Source of the DNA: Gallionella sp.
Lineage (GTDB): Bacteria; Pseudomonadota; Gammaproteobacteria; Burkholderiales; Gallionellaceae
DNA length: 36,393 bases
Direction: 5' to 3'
NCBI GenBank assembly: GCA_030700315.1
Contig: JAUYJO010000134.1
Coordinates: forward strand, 1 to 36,393
A program made the position numbers and the translations under genes. Shown here one piece after another: positions 25,651 to 34,020 of the stretch; position 1 is the first letter of the stretch, and every line of letters begins with the position of its first letter. Under the pieces are notes generated by a model. The model was not told the DNA's origin and made no database searches. It saw only the letters and a list, made by a program, of their open reading frames with translations.

Positions 25651-26274
25651 GAAACCCATGCAAACCAAATAGGTTGTGTCATCTGTCATATTGCCGTTTG
25701 CAGCTCCGCCGCTTACTGTTCCCTGGGCAGTTGCTTGCATTGAACCCGTGGCAGAATTGCCGTCGTCAAGAGTGATATCCAGTTGTTTGGCAAATTTTCC
25801 CGCAATGCCATCAGAGCAAATGACATACGAACCCCTCAGATTTGCAACCGGAGAATCGGCGGCACTGGAATTGGTCATGCCAATTTTTCCACCCGCCACG
25901 TTCACGGGAAGATAGTCTGCGGCGTTGGTATCTGTCGGGCCTGGGGCAAAACCGGCCAAGCGGACGTGCTGCCAGAAATTGAAGGTCTCCCCGGAAGCCG
26001 CGTTCCACTTGCCATTGATTATTCCCGAGCTATCGCCATCCGTGGTGGCGGCTACATGGCTGATTGCTTTGGGGTCGTCCCCCGGCAATGCCTTGAATTT
26101 GTCCTGGTAGCCGTAGATGAGCACCGGAATGTTCTTGAAATCGGTGGCCAGATTTTTTACTTTTGCGCTGTTAATCAGCTCCTGCCCTTTCAGCACACCA
26201 CCGAGCAGCAGGCCGATAATCACCAGCACAATGGCGATTTCGATCAAGGTAAAGCCGGATTGATTGCGTTTCAT
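25648..26274 (-). CDS. Type IV prepilin-like protein
   Basis: A 208-residue protein with a class III prepilin signal: MKRNQSG cut before FTLIEIAIVLVIIGLLLGGV, with Glu at position +5 after cleavage, then a long hydrophobic helix. This motif is read by prepilin peptidase and builds type IV pili or type II secretion pseudopili. The rest is a globular domain with TTDGDSSG and LDDGNSATGSMQATAQG, and two cysteines (VICSDG, LVCMG) that could form the C-terminal disulfide loop of pilins. The start is ATG 26274, with AGGAAGG about eight bases upstream. There are no pilus assembly genes nearby, so it is probably an orphan pilin. Its stop codon lies in the end of repeat A4. Confidence 0.88.
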   Translation of the reverse strand: MKRNQSGFTLIEIAIVLVIIGLLLGGVLKGQELINSAKVKNLATDFKNIPVLIYGYQDKFKALPGDDPKAISHVAATTDGDSSGIINGKWNAASGETFNFWQHVRLAGFAPGPTDTNAADYLPVNVAGGKIGMTNSSAADSPVANLRGSYVICSDGIAGKFAKQLDITLDDGNSATGSMQATAQGTVSGGAANGNMTDDTTYLVCMGF

Positions 26275-26385
26275 GGTGAGACCTTCCTGAAGAGATTTCG
26301 GATGGTGCATCGGGGTGGCAGCATATGCCTGTGAGATGGCAGGGTCAATAAAAACAATGAATTATTGTAAATTTAGTTTTGATGC

Positions 26386-26625
26386 AACTACCCAGATCAA
26401 AGTCGTAGGCTCGAAAATAGCCACAACGCCAGTCTCTTCGCCCAGGAAGGGGTGCGACGAAACAGAATAAATTCGCGCTTCCCTAACGGGCATGGCAATT
26501 TTGCCGCCCCTGATAATGAAACATTTCGGTAACTACTTAGGTCGAAATCGTATGCTTGAAAAGAGCGACAACGCCAGTCCCTTCCCCCTGGAAGGGGGAA
26601 GGAGAAAAGCGGCTGCGCCCGACAT
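26386..26625. repeat. Family F direct copies and family A end fragment
   Basis: Two copies in the same direction: CTACCCAGATCAAAGTCGTA to CACAACGCCAGTC (26386-26431) and CTACTTAGGTCGAAATCGTA to GACAACGCCAGTC (26532-26580). The second is followed by CCTTCCCCCTGGAAGGGGGA. Between them lies the reversed right end of family A (TAACGGGCATGGCAATTTTG, 26490-26509). The whole gap between the prepilin and rpmA genes has no gene. Confidence 0.75.
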
Positions 26626-26654
26626 GGCGGGCATAGCCCGCCCTACGATACAAA

Positions 26655-26682
26655 TAAAAAAGCCCTACCTTGCGATAGGGCT
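26655..26682 (-). terminator. Terminator of rplU-rpmA
   Basis: Read on the minus strand, the hairpin AGCCCTATC-GCAA-GGTAGGGCT is followed by TTTTTT. It lies 22 bases after the rpmA stop codon. Confidence 0.9.
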
Positions 26683-26704
26683 GATTTGTTCCAAACGGCG
26701 CAGT

Positions 26705-26962
26705 TTACGCGGCGACGATGGAAACTGTTCTACGCTGTTGCGCGCCCTTGATGGCGAACACTACCTTGCCGGTGATCTTGGCAAACAGGGTGTGATCCTT
26801 GCCCATGCCGACGTTGTCGCCGGGATGAAATTCGGTGCCGCGCTGGCGCACGATGATGCTGCCCGCGCTAATCAGTTCGCCGCCGTAGCTCTTCACGCCG
26901 AGTCGTTTTGAGTGTGAGTCGCGTCCGTTACTGGTACTGCCGCCGCCCTTTTTTGATGCCAT
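26705..26962 (-). CDS. rpmA: 50S ribosomal protein bL27
   Basis: An 85-residue ribosomal protein of the large subunit near the peptidyl transferase centre. [20 protein letters not shown] and the LGVK motif are characteristic, as is [10 protein letters not shown]-like [26 protein letters not shown] lies before the ATG. It follows rplU after 33 bases. The usual next gene, obgE, is missing here; a terminator follows instead. Confidence 0.98.
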   Translation of the reverse strand: MASKKGGGSTSNGRDSHSKRLGVKSYGGELISAGSIIVRQRGTEFHPGDNVGMGKDHTLFAKITGKVVFAIKGAQQRRTVSIVAA

Positions 26963-26995
26963 GTTGTCTGCTCCTTACGAAAATTACGCCAAAAT

Positions 26996-27307
26996 TTAAG
27001 CCGAAATACCGTCGATGCGGATTTCGGTGTAGTTCTGACGATGACCTTGATTTTTTTGGTAATGCTTGCGGCGGCGCATCTTGAAGATGCGTATCTTGTC
27101 GCCACGGCCATGCGACACGATGGTCGCCTGCACGGAAGCGCCAGTCAGCAGTGGCTTGCCTACGGACAGCTTGTCGCCGTCGGCCACCATCAGCACTTTG
27201 TCCAGCACAATGGCGCTGCCCACGTCGCCGGGGATGATTTCAACTTTTAAAGTTTCACCAGACGTAACACGATATTGCTTACCACCGGTTTTAATAACTG
27301 CGTACAT
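26996..27307 (-). CDS. rplU: 50S ribosomal protein bL21
   Basis: A 103-residue large-subunit protein. [14 protein letters not shown] is the diagnostic N-terminus. [20 protein letters not shown] is the basic RNA-binding stretch and TEIRIDGI closes the protein. GAGG is six bases before the start. It is the first gene of the rplU-rpmA operon. Confidence 0.98.
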   Translation of the reverse strand: MYAVIKTGGKQYRVTSGETLKVEIIPGDVGSAIVLDKVLMVADGDKLSVGKPLLTGASVQATIVSHGRGDKIRIFKMRRRKHYQKNQGHRQNYTEIRIDGISA

Positions 27308-27361
27308 AACAACCTCGATTAACTATTGTGATTTCTTGGGCGACTTTTTGCGAAGGCGCGA

Positions 27362-27389
27362 ATTATACATAAATATCCGGCCCCGTCAA
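27362..27389 (-). promoter_or_regulatory. Promoter of rplU-rpmA
   Basis: On the minus strand, TTGACG (27389-27384), a 16-base spacer and TATAAT (27367-27362). This gives a leader of about 50 bases to the rplU start codon. Confidence 0.85.
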
Positions 27390-27721
27390 AACCATTTTTC
27401 GCCGCCGAATTGACTCATGCACCCCGAGCCGCAAAGCTTCCGATCATTTTGCGGCGCTGCGCCTATATCCGGGCAACTCCAGACGGCAGCCGGGGCGGCG
27501 CGGCCGCCATAAACGTCGCCATAAACGAGGTGATGCAAAAATAGGCCGTTCGGCTATATACACTTTTTTCATGCGGTGTGGTATGTTTTGCACAAAACTA
27601 TAACGATCTGTGCAACTCGCTGTTTTTAATCGCAACAACAACCAATAACCAGCATGGTCGCCGGCAGCAAAAAGCGGATGCAGCCTCCGCGCGCTGGCAA
27701 ACCCGATCTTAGAGACAGACG

Positions 27722-28867
27722 ATGAGCCTTTCCGATGACACCGCCCTCAATCTGGTGGGCATGGTTTACGAAGCCGCGCTGGACGAGCACAAATGGCCGA
27801 TTTTTCTCGACGCGTTTGCGCGTGCCGTGGGCGGCTGTTCTGCCATGCTGCGCTCGGCTGATTGGCAAGCTGGTAAGGCAGGATTTGTCGCCAGCATCGG
27901 CTACGATCCCGCGTGGCAGGCGGCTTATTGTAACCACTTCGTCAAGCTGGACTACCTGACACCCGTCTTAAATCAATTTCTGTTGGGTGAAGTCAAAACA
28001 TCTGATCAAGTTTTCAGCATGTCCGAACAGCGCAAGACCGAGTTCTACAACGATTACTTCCTTCCCCAGGACAAGGTGCATGCGGTGGGTTCTCTGCTTG
28101 CCAGGGATGGCGACCACACGCTGCTGTTTGGCGCGCAGCGCGGCAAACGCGCCGGTGCCTTCGGCGAGGAACAGGCGCGACTGATGGGAATTCTCGCGCC
28201 GCATGTCACCCGTGCGGTACAGGTGCATCGCAAACTCAGCAGCGCCGCCGTCGAAAAGGATTGGGCGCTCGGCACGCTGGACCAACTGCGCATGGGCGTG
28301 ATTCTGACCAACCGTTCCGGCGCGCCGCTGTTCGTCAACCGTGCGGCGGAGCAACTTCTGGGATCAGGCCAGGGCATCAACTCCCATCAAAGCCGGCTGG
28401 CGCTGCCCAACCTGGCGGAAACCGCGCGGCTCTATCAGCTCATCAGCGATGCGGCGCAGGGCGCTCCCGGCACCAACCGGGGCGGCGACATGCGTATCGC
28501 CCTGCCCAACGGCGAATCCCTGCATTGCTTGGTGATGCCGATCCCGCTGGAATTCTCCGCGCGCCTCGATGTGGCGCTCGCGTCGGGTTGTGTCGCCCTG
28601 TTTATTTCCAAGCCCAGCGGCCTGCGGCTATCCCCCCAACGGTTGGCCACCCTGTACGAGCTCTCCCCTGCCGAGGCACGGCTGGCCGCGAAGCTCTCCG
28701 CGCTCAGGAATATGGAGCAGGCGGCCGATGAGCTGTGCATCACCGTCCACACCGCGCGCAGCCAGTTGAAATCCATCTTCGCCAAGACCGGCGCACAAAG
28801 CCAGGCCGAGTTGCTGATGTTGCTCGCAACCGGCACGCTGGCGAATTGCCGCGATGACACGAGTTAA
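27722..28867 (+). CDS. LuxR-type transcriptional regulator 1
   Basis: A 381-residue regulator with a C-terminal helix-turn-helix at about residues 318-372 (YELSPAEARLAAKLSALRNM, ADELCITVHTARSQLKSIFA, KTGAQSQAELLMLL). The first 200 residues have a GAF- or PAS-like sensing appearance (LNLVGMVYEAALDEHKWPIF start, WQAAYCNHFVKLDYLTPV), followed by a second PAS-like part (GVILTNRSGAPLFVNRAAEQ). It has no acyl-homoserine-lactone signature that I can recognise, and the ligand is unknown. The regulator at 32463-33614 is a clear paralogue. It lies upstream of the TonB receptor gene, separated by a terminator and repeats. A GCCG-TT-CGGC dyad at 27544-27553 in the upstream region could be an operator, but this is weak. 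Confidence 0.85.
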   Translation: MSLSDDTALNLVGMVYEAALDEHKWPIFLDAFARAVGGCSAMLRSADWQAGKAGFVASIGYDPAWQAAYCNHFVKLDYLTPVLNQFLLGEVKTSDQVFSMSEQRKTEFYNDYFLPQDKVHAVGSLLARDGDHTLLFGAQRGKRAGAFGEEQARLMGILAPHVTRAVQVHRKLSSAAVEKDWALGTLDQLRMGVILTNRSGAPLFVNRAAEQLLGSGQGINSHQSRLALPNLAETARLYQLISDAAQGAPGTNRGGDMRIALPNGESLHCLVMPIPLEFSARLDVALASGCVALFISKPSGLRLSPQRLATLYELSPAEARLAAKLSALRNMEQAADELCITVHTARSQLKSIFAKTGAQSQAELLMLLATGTLANCRDDTS

Positions 28868-28933
28868 ATGCCCCCGGCAAAGCTGGGAGCTTATTGAGTG
28901 CCCCCCTCAACGGGGCCGATAAAACCTTGAACC

Positions 28934-28956
28934 GCCTGAAGGTGGCAGGCTTTTTT
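28934..28956 (+). terminator. Terminator after LuxR regulator 1
   Basis: GCCTG-AAGGTGG-CAGGC followed by TTTTTT, 67 bases after the stop codon. Confidence 0.8.
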
Positions 28957-28959
28957 ACT

Positions 28960-29070
28960 CCTTCCCCCTTGCAGGGGGAAGGTTGGGATGGGGGTAGAAA
29001 TTCCGATTGTATTCATGCTTAGCTTCTACCCCCTCCCTAGCCCTCCCCCTGCAAGGGGGAGGGAATGATG
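28960..29070. repeat. G/C-rich palindromic element (TTCCCCCTTGCAGGGGGAA)
   Basis: The left arm CCTTCCCCCTTGCAGGGGGA then GGATGGGGGTAGAA, and the right arm TTCTACCCCCTCCCTAG then CCTCCCCCTGCAAGGGGGAG, are reverse complements. The loop is about 25 AT-rich bases. Related arms bound the block at 31672-31888. A further simple hairpin, CCCCCGGC-ATA-GCCGGGGG, follows at 29128-29146. Confidence 0.85.
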
Positions 29071-29154
29071 TCGCCAAATTTTATTGTTGCTCTTTAATGA
29101 CCGCCGGAGCGGTCAAACCTAATTGAGCCCCCGGCATAGCCGGGGGGTTTACAT

Positions 29155-29353
29155 AACTGAAGTGGGGTATCCAGCTAAATGCGGTAAATATTTTCATGCG
29201 TTTAACTTGTTGATAAAAAAAGTAAAGTTCATGGTTCTTTTGTTGCGTTGAAAGTGGTACGTGTTTAGCGCGTATTGTAACTTATTGTAATTTAAGGAAA
29301 ATTTACTCTCCCCATCAAAATCACAGCATTTAGCTGGATACCCCACTAACTGA
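29155..29353. mobile_element. MITE-like element: 22-bp perfect terminal inverted repeats, 6-bp target duplication
   Basis: The termini at 29161-29182 (AGTGGGGTATCCAGCTAAAT start) and 29326-29347 (ending GCTGGATACCCCACT) are exact reverse complements. The flanking 6 bases AACTGA are directly repeated at 29155-29160 and 29348-29353. The 143-base interior is AT-rich and has no gene. The element ends 27 bases before the TonB receptor start and so contains its leader region or promoter. Confidence 0.88.
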
Positions 29354-29380
29354 ATTAGCCTCAACCATGGGAGATTTATA

Positions 29381-31630
29381 ATGACTTCATTGCAACAGCT
29401 CGGATTCCGGTGGATAAGCGCTTTGTTGATGTTGGCGGCAGCCAGTGCGCACTGCCACGCTGAGGAACAGCAGACTCCCGCTACCGACACCGCTCCCCTA
29501 TCTCTGGGCGAGGTAGTGGTCACGGCGCAAAAGCGCGTCCAGTCCATCGAGGAGGTGCCGGTCTCCATGACGGTCGTCGACCGGAAGACGCTGGATAACA
29601 GCCGCGCCGCGACGCTGACCGAGATGCAGCAACTGGTGCCGAATTTTTCCATCGCCCAGTCGCTCGGCGTGAATACCGTCACGATTCGCGGCGTGGGCGG
29701 CGGCGGGCGCAATATCGGTTTCGATACGCGCGCCGGCGTTTATCTGGACGGCATTTACATGGGGCAGGCACAAGCTCTCGACCAGTCTCTGTCAGATATC
29801 GAGCAAGTGGAAGTGCTGCGCGGCCCGCAGGGGCATCTGTTCGGTCGCAATACCGTGGCCGGTGCGGTCAACATCACCACGCGCGCGCCGTCGGAAACCT
29901 TCGCCAGCTCTTTCCGCGCCGTGGCCGGCAACTATGGCACACGCGAAGGCTATGCCAGCGTGTCGGGGCCGATTTCGGACAAGCTGCTGGGCAAATTTTC
30001 CCTCGGCTATGAAGCGCGCGACGGGTTCACCACCAACCTGTTCAACAACCGGAAAGTCGACGATCTGAAACGCGCGTCGCTGCGCGGCCAGCTCGCCATT
30101 CAGGCAAGCGACCGGCTGATGATCGATCTTGCCGCCGACCACGCCAACATCCGGCAAAAGGGCATTGCCGAAGCTGCCACGGGAATGTTCGACGCCCCGC
30201 TGCCGGGCGGACTATATCCAGACCACACCGTCAATTACAACACCACGCCCTATCTCAACAACCGGCTGTCCGGCGCCAGCCTGACGGCAAACTACGATAT
30301 GGCGGGAGGCCGCACGCTGACGGCCATCACCGGCTATCGCGACACGCATCAGAACCGCGAGGTTGACAATGACTGGAGCCCCGACGATATGTTTCATGTC
30401 AACTACACCGACAACTTCAAGCAGCTCTCCCAGGAAATCCGCATCGCGTCGCCGCTTGCAGGCCCGCTGCGCTATGTGGCCGGCGTATATCTGATGCATG
30501 AATCCGCGGATACTTATCGCCTGGCGATTACCGGCCAGGACACCCATACGCTGGTGAACCACCCGCTCGTCCCTGTGCCGATTCCGTTCGGCACGCTGCT
30601 GGGCATGAACCCCGGCGACACCATACCGGTGTCGGGCACGGTGAAGACCGATTCCTACGCGCTGTTCGGGTCGCTGGATTACGATCTGACCGACAGGCTG
30701 ACGCTCAATCTGGACGCACGCTATACCGGCGAAAGGAAGAGCCTGCTCTATAACATCAACGGCGCAGCCAGCGGCGCGATCGGCATGGGCACCGCCGTCA
30801 GCTACACCGATGGCCGCTCCGACTCGATGCTGACGCCGATGGCGGGCATCACCTACGCACTGGATAAATCACTCAACCTTTACGGGAAATACTCGACCGG
30901 ATTCAAGAGCGGCGGCTGGAACCTCGATTACCTGACCGCAACCCAGATTGCCGATGGGATGGATTTCAACAAGGAAACCGTCAACAGTTATGAGCTCGGA
31001 TTGAAGGGCGCGACAGCGGATCGCCGCCTGTCATACGACCTTGCGGTTTTCCACAGCACCTTCAAGGATTTTCAGGTGTTCCAGTTTGTCGATCTCGGTG
31101 CCGGCACCACCGAAATGCAACTCAAAAATGCGGCAAAGGCCGAATCGACCGGCGCGGAGGCCAGCCTGCGCGCCATGCTGACCAACAACCTCAGCATCGG
31201 CGGCAATATCGGTATCCTGAAAGCAACCTTCAACAGTTTCCCCGGCGGGCTGACCGGCGGCGGCGGCGATGCCGCCGGCAAGCGCCTGCCCGATGCGCCT
31301 GATCTGACGGCTGCCGTGACCGTCAACTACAGCATGGCTGCGCCTTCCATGGGTGGCCGGCTGGATTTTTATGGCGAAGTCAGCCACCGCAGCAAATCGT
31401 ACAGCAACGTGGATAACAGCGAAATCCTGGACGCCGTCAGCAGCAGGGACATCGTCAACGCGCGCGTGTCGTTTGCCGCCGACCAGGCACCCTTGAAGCT
31501 AAGCCTGTGGGCGCGCAACCTGTTCAACAACAACTACACCACCGCGCGCGGTCGCGATTTTTTCGGCAACCAGTTCGTCAAGCGCGGCGACCCGCGCGCG
31601 TTTGGGATTGATGGCAAGATCAGTTTTTGA
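29381..31630 (+). CDS. TonB-dependent outer membrane receptor
   Basis: A 749-residue receptor with a signal peptide (ISALLMLAAASAHCHA, residues of about 12-27). A TonB box follows (LGEVVVTAQKR, about 42-53), then a plug domain (VPVSMTVVDRKTLDN, VTIRGVGGGGRNIGF, VEVLRGPQGHLFGRNTVAGA) and a beta barrel ending in the outer-membrane sorting sequence FGIDGKISF with terminal Phe. Such receptors import siderophore-iron, cobalamin or other large substrates with energy from TonB-ExbBD. The substrate cannot be read from sequence; plug features resemble the broad TonB receptor group with a VTAQKR box. GGGAG (29369-29373) lies before the start codon. It is flanked by two paralogous LuxR-type regulators, which suggests substrate-responsive control. 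Confidence 0.93.
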   Translation: MTSLQQLGFRWISALLMLAAASAHCHAEEQQTPATDTAPLSLGEVVVTAQKRVQSIEEVPVSMTVVDRKTLDNSRAATLTEMQQLVPNFSIAQSLGVNTVTIRGVGGGGRNIGFDTRAGVYLDGIYMGQAQALDQSLSDIEQVEVLRGPQGHLFGRNTVAGAVNITTRAPSETFASSFRAVAGNYGTREGYASVSGPISDKLLGKFSLGYEARDGFTTNLFNNRKVDDLKRASLRGQLAIQASDRLMIDLAADHANIRQKGIAEAATGMFDAPLPGGLYPDHTVNYNTTPYLNNRLSGASLTANYDMAGGRTLTAITGYRDTHQNREVDNDWSPDDMFHVNYTDNFKQLSQEIRIASPLAGPLRYVAGVYLMHESADTYRLAITGQDTHTLVNHPLVPVPIPFGTLLGMNPGDTIPVSGTVKTDSYALFGSLDYDLTDRLTLNLDARYTGERKSLLYNINGAASGAIGMGTAVSYTDGRSDSMLTPMAGITYALDKSLNLYGKYSTGFKSGGWNLDYLTATQIADGMDFNKETVNSYELGLKGATADRRLSYDLAVFHSTFKDFQVFQFVDLGAGTTEMQLKNAAKAESTGAEASLRAMLTNNLSIGGNIGILKATFNSFPGGLTGGGGDAAGKRLPDAPDLTAAVTVNYSMAAPSMGGRLDFYGEVSHRSKSYSNVDNSEILDAVSSRDIVNARVSFAADQAPLKLSLWARNLFNNNYTTARGRDFFGNQFVKRGDPRAFGIDGKISF

Positions 31631-31641
31631 TAATTCATAGA

Positions 31642-31938
31642 GTAACTGCTCAGGTGCTGCCGTTTTTCTCCTTCCCCCTTGCAGGGGGAAGGCAGGGATG
31701 GGGGTAGAAAGGTGGCAAAAAGACACCGTGCGATGATGCCACCCTTCCACCCCCACATCCCGCGACACGTTACTGGCGAAGCCAGCCGATTGAGGGAGCG
31801 GGTGTGAGGCGGCCATTCCCGCCCCAGATGCTTCGCAACGCCGTGTCATGGCCGCCATCCTAACCTTCCCCCTACCAGGGGGAAGGGACTGGCGTTGTGG
31901 CTATTGTTTGAACGTAGTACATCGACCTGAGTAGCTAC
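31642..31938. repeat. Nested repeat block with family D and family F after TonB receptor
   Basis: This stretch has no gene. The outer ends are GTAACTGCTCAGGT (31642) and GACCTGAGTAGCTAC (31924-31938), an imperfect inverted pair. Inside them are CCTTCCCCCTTGCAGGGGGA (31674) and CCTTCCCCCTACCAGGGGGA (31864). In the centre, a family D palindrome has arms CGACACGTTACTGGCGAAGC (31763) and ATGCTTCGCAACGCCGTGTC (31829-31848). GACTGGCGTTGTGGC is the reversed family F motif. Three layers of nesting are visible. Confidence 0.85.
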
Positions 31939-31964
31939 GGCACCTCTAAAAAATCAGACACACT

Positions 31965-32177
31965 TCACACTGCCTGCCTCGCGAAATATTGCGACACTTT
32001 CTTGAGGACTTCAACCTCCCGCTTAAGCCTGGCATTCTCCTCGCGGAGCCGTAAAAGTTCCGCCTGCTCCGGCGTGTCAACCTTGACGGCGACACTATTA
32101 AACCCGCCTGGCGCGAACACCACAGCCCAGTGATGAAGCATTCTCCCTATCGTATCCATAATCGGGCTCCCATTCAA
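31965..32177 (-). pseudogene. Remnant of IS3-family transposase OrfA
   Basis: A 70-residue open frame. Its second half (LLRLREENARLKREVEVLKK, then VSQYFARQAV) is the leucine-zipper end of IS3/IS150-type OrfA proteins. The helix-turn-helix domain expected before it is missing, and the N-terminus (MNGSPIMDTIGRMLHHWAVV) is not OrfA-like. No OrfB with the DDE domain is next to it. It is therefore a degraded insertion-sequence fragment; the surrounding repeats suggest frequent rearrangement here. Confidence 0.6.
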
Positions 32178-32462
32178 AAAATAGTTGTTCGGGCATGTCG
32201 CTCCCGTGCGCTGGCCGATTGCTGTTTGCGGCTACCGGCTGTGCGGATGAAACCCGAGCGCCGGTAAAACATGCATGAGGACATGGGAGGCACTTTAAAC
32301 CAGGTCGATTCCTTTTCGCATCCCTCAAATGAGGTATATTTTCAGAAAAATTCTGGTTTTTTGGCTATGATTACACCAAGGGTAATCAATCTGAATATCG
32401 CGCCTGACGAATCAAGGTGTCATGCGTCAGAAAACCTATGCAATGCTCTCTTGGGGGAAACA

Positions 32463-33614
32463 ATGAAGCCCGCACAGATTCAGCAAAACGGCCCGACTAT
32501 CGCGGCGCAAATCGCGCCGCTGCTGCCCGCGATCTACGCGGCGGCGACCAACCCGGCGCACTGGCCGGAGGCCTTCGCACCGATTACCCCCTTGCTGGGC
32601 GGAAATTGCGGGCTGATCTTTTCCAACCAGGCGACACCGGAGCAGCAGGGTATCTGGGTACCTTGTCGGCTAACTTACGAGGATTTCAGGCCTTATGTCG
32701 AGCGCTATCACGCGTTTGATGTCTGGATGCAGCGCGGGCATGAACTGGGGTTGTTCGTGCCGGGCAATGTCGTGAGCAGCGACGATCTGCTGCCGCGCGA
32801 GGAATTTCTCGCCTCGGTGTTCTACCGCGAGTTTCTGGCACACGCCGACATTCACGACCTGTGCTGCGGCATATTGCATGACGGCAGCGAGCCCGACATC
32901 CCGATAGTGCATATCTCGATCTACCGTTCCCATGCGATGCCCGTATTCGGCTCGGACGAGAAGGCGCTGTTGGCCGCGCTGATTCCCCACCTGCGCGAAG
33001 CAACGCGCATCGGTTTTCGCAACGGCGCGCTCGAACGACAGGCCGGCATGATGCGGTGCGCCGTGGATACCCTCTCCCCGCTGCTGCTGCTCGACAAGCA
33101 GGGCAAGGTAGTTTTCGCCAATGAACAGGCGCAGGATTTTCTGGAATTCAACGATACGCTCAAGGTCATCGACGGCAGGCTGGTCGTCGCAAGCGGGGAG
33201 CAGGCCAGGCTCGACGCGTTGCTCGGTGATCGCCGCACGGAAGAAACTTTGCTCGGGATAACGCGCCCCTCCGACAAGGGCAACCTATGGCTGATCCGCG
33301 TGCCGATGCCGCTGGAAGGCAATGCCCCGCCGGATGCGCGGCGTCCCGCCATCGCGCTGATGATCCACGATGCCACGGCCATCGACCAGATCGACCTGGA
33401 AGGATTCGCCAAAGTCCACGACCTGTCCCGGGCGGAGGCGCGCATCATGAGCCTGCTGCTCGAACACACCTCGCTTCCGCCGATCGCGCAGGCACTCAAT
33501 GTCACCCTCCATACCGTCCGCAGCCAGTTGCGCGCTATCCGGGAAAAGACTGGCGCGCATCGCCAGGCCGAGCTCATCAGAATGCTGATGTCCTGGCCGA
33601 AGCGCATGGGATAA
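32463..33614 (+). CDS. LuxR-type transcriptional regulator 2
   Basis: A 383-residue paralogue of the regulator at 27722. The start is ATG 32463, after GGGGGAAAC; the upstream open frame to 32271 is not similar to the first regulator. Shared features are the early WPEAFAP segment (KWPIFLDAFA in the first), the middle PAS-like stretch (LLLLDKQGKVVFANEQAQDF), and the C-terminal helix-turn-helix (LSRAEARIMSLLLEHTSLPP, IAQALNVTLHTVRSQLRAIR, EKTGAHRQAELIRMLM). The ligand is unknown. It lies downstream of the TonB receptor, in the same direction, behind a repeat block and an IS remnant, so it probably has its own promoter. Confidence 0.85.
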   Translation: MKPAQIQQNGPTIAAQIAPLLPAIYAAATNPAHWPEAFAPITPLLGGNCGLIFSNQATPEQQGIWVPCRLTYEDFRPYVERYHAFDVWMQRGHELGLFVPGNVVSSDDLLPREEFLASVFYREFLAHADIHDLCCGILHDGSEPDIPIVHISIYRSHAMPVFGSDEKALLAALIPHLREATRIGFRNGALERQAGMMRCAVDTLSPLLLLDKQGKVVFANEQAQDFLEFNDTLKVIDGRLVVASGEQARLDALLGDRRTEETLLGITRPSDKGNLWLIRVPMPLEGNAPPDARRPAIALMIHDATAIDQIDLEGFAKVHDLSRAEARIMSLLLEHTSLPPIAQALNVTLHTVRSQLRAIREKTGAHRQAELIRMLMSWPKRMG

Positions 33615-33732
33615 CACGGCAAGTCATCGGGCGGCGCGATGAACGGCTATGTCACATGGTGGTTTACCGTGAAACTCGCGTAGCGATCGTTTGCCTCCTC
33701 GCCCGCTTGCGGGAGAGGATTGAGGAGAGGGG

Positions 33733-33781
33733 AACGGGCATGGCAGTTTCATTATCAGGGGTGGCTACTGCCATGCCCGTT
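33733..33781. repeat. Solo family A terminus with 15-bp perfect inverted repeat
   Basis: AACGGGCATGGCAGT (33733-33747) and ACTGCCATGCCCGTT (33767-33781) are perfect reverse complements, with TTCATTATCAGGGGTGGCT between. It looks like the right end of family A folded back on itself, only 24 bases before full copy A5. Confidence 0.85.
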
Positions 33782-33804
33782 AGGCTGATTTGCAGAGTGG
33801 TTTT

Positions 33805-33974
33805 TAACGTAAACAACACAAAATGGAACCCCAAACCCCCTCCAGCTCCCCCTTGTCAGGGGGAGAGCCCACCTCCTCCCCTGACAAGGGGAGGCCGGGA
33901 GGGGTTCGGGGTAAAATGTGAAGCAATCTCGCGAGACGTTTCATCATCATGGGCGGCTACCGCCATGCCCGTTA
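33805..33974 (+). repeat. Family A element, copy A5 (complete, no nested insert)
   Basis: TAACGTAAACAACACAAAAT at the left, GCGGCTACCGCCATGCCCGTTA-type right end (last bases CCATGCCCGTTA). The 170-base copy contains the basic palindrome CCCCCTTGTCAGGGGGAG and CCTCCCCTGACAAGGGGAGG without the nested inserts seen in A3, A4 and A6. It is the best reference copy of the family in the window. Confidence 0.92.
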
Positions 33975-34020
33975 GACGGGATTCCGGTTTAGCCGGATGA
34001 ATTATCCGGTTGAATAAGCG

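Noticed and set aside
27444-27641. A 65-codon minus-strand open frame between rplU and LuxR regulator 1
   Set aside because: No ribosome binding site, no similarity that I recognise, and it covers the likely promoter region of the regulator.
29128-29146. The CCCCCGGC-ATA-GCCGGGGG hairpin as a terminator
   Set aside because: No sufficient T-run follows (GTTTAC) and no gene ends just before it; it is more likely one of the repeat hairpins.
32098-32328. A 76-codon minus-strand frame overlapping the IS3 remnant
   Set aside because: No family signature; it may be a degraded part of the same insertion sequence, but nothing supports a gene.
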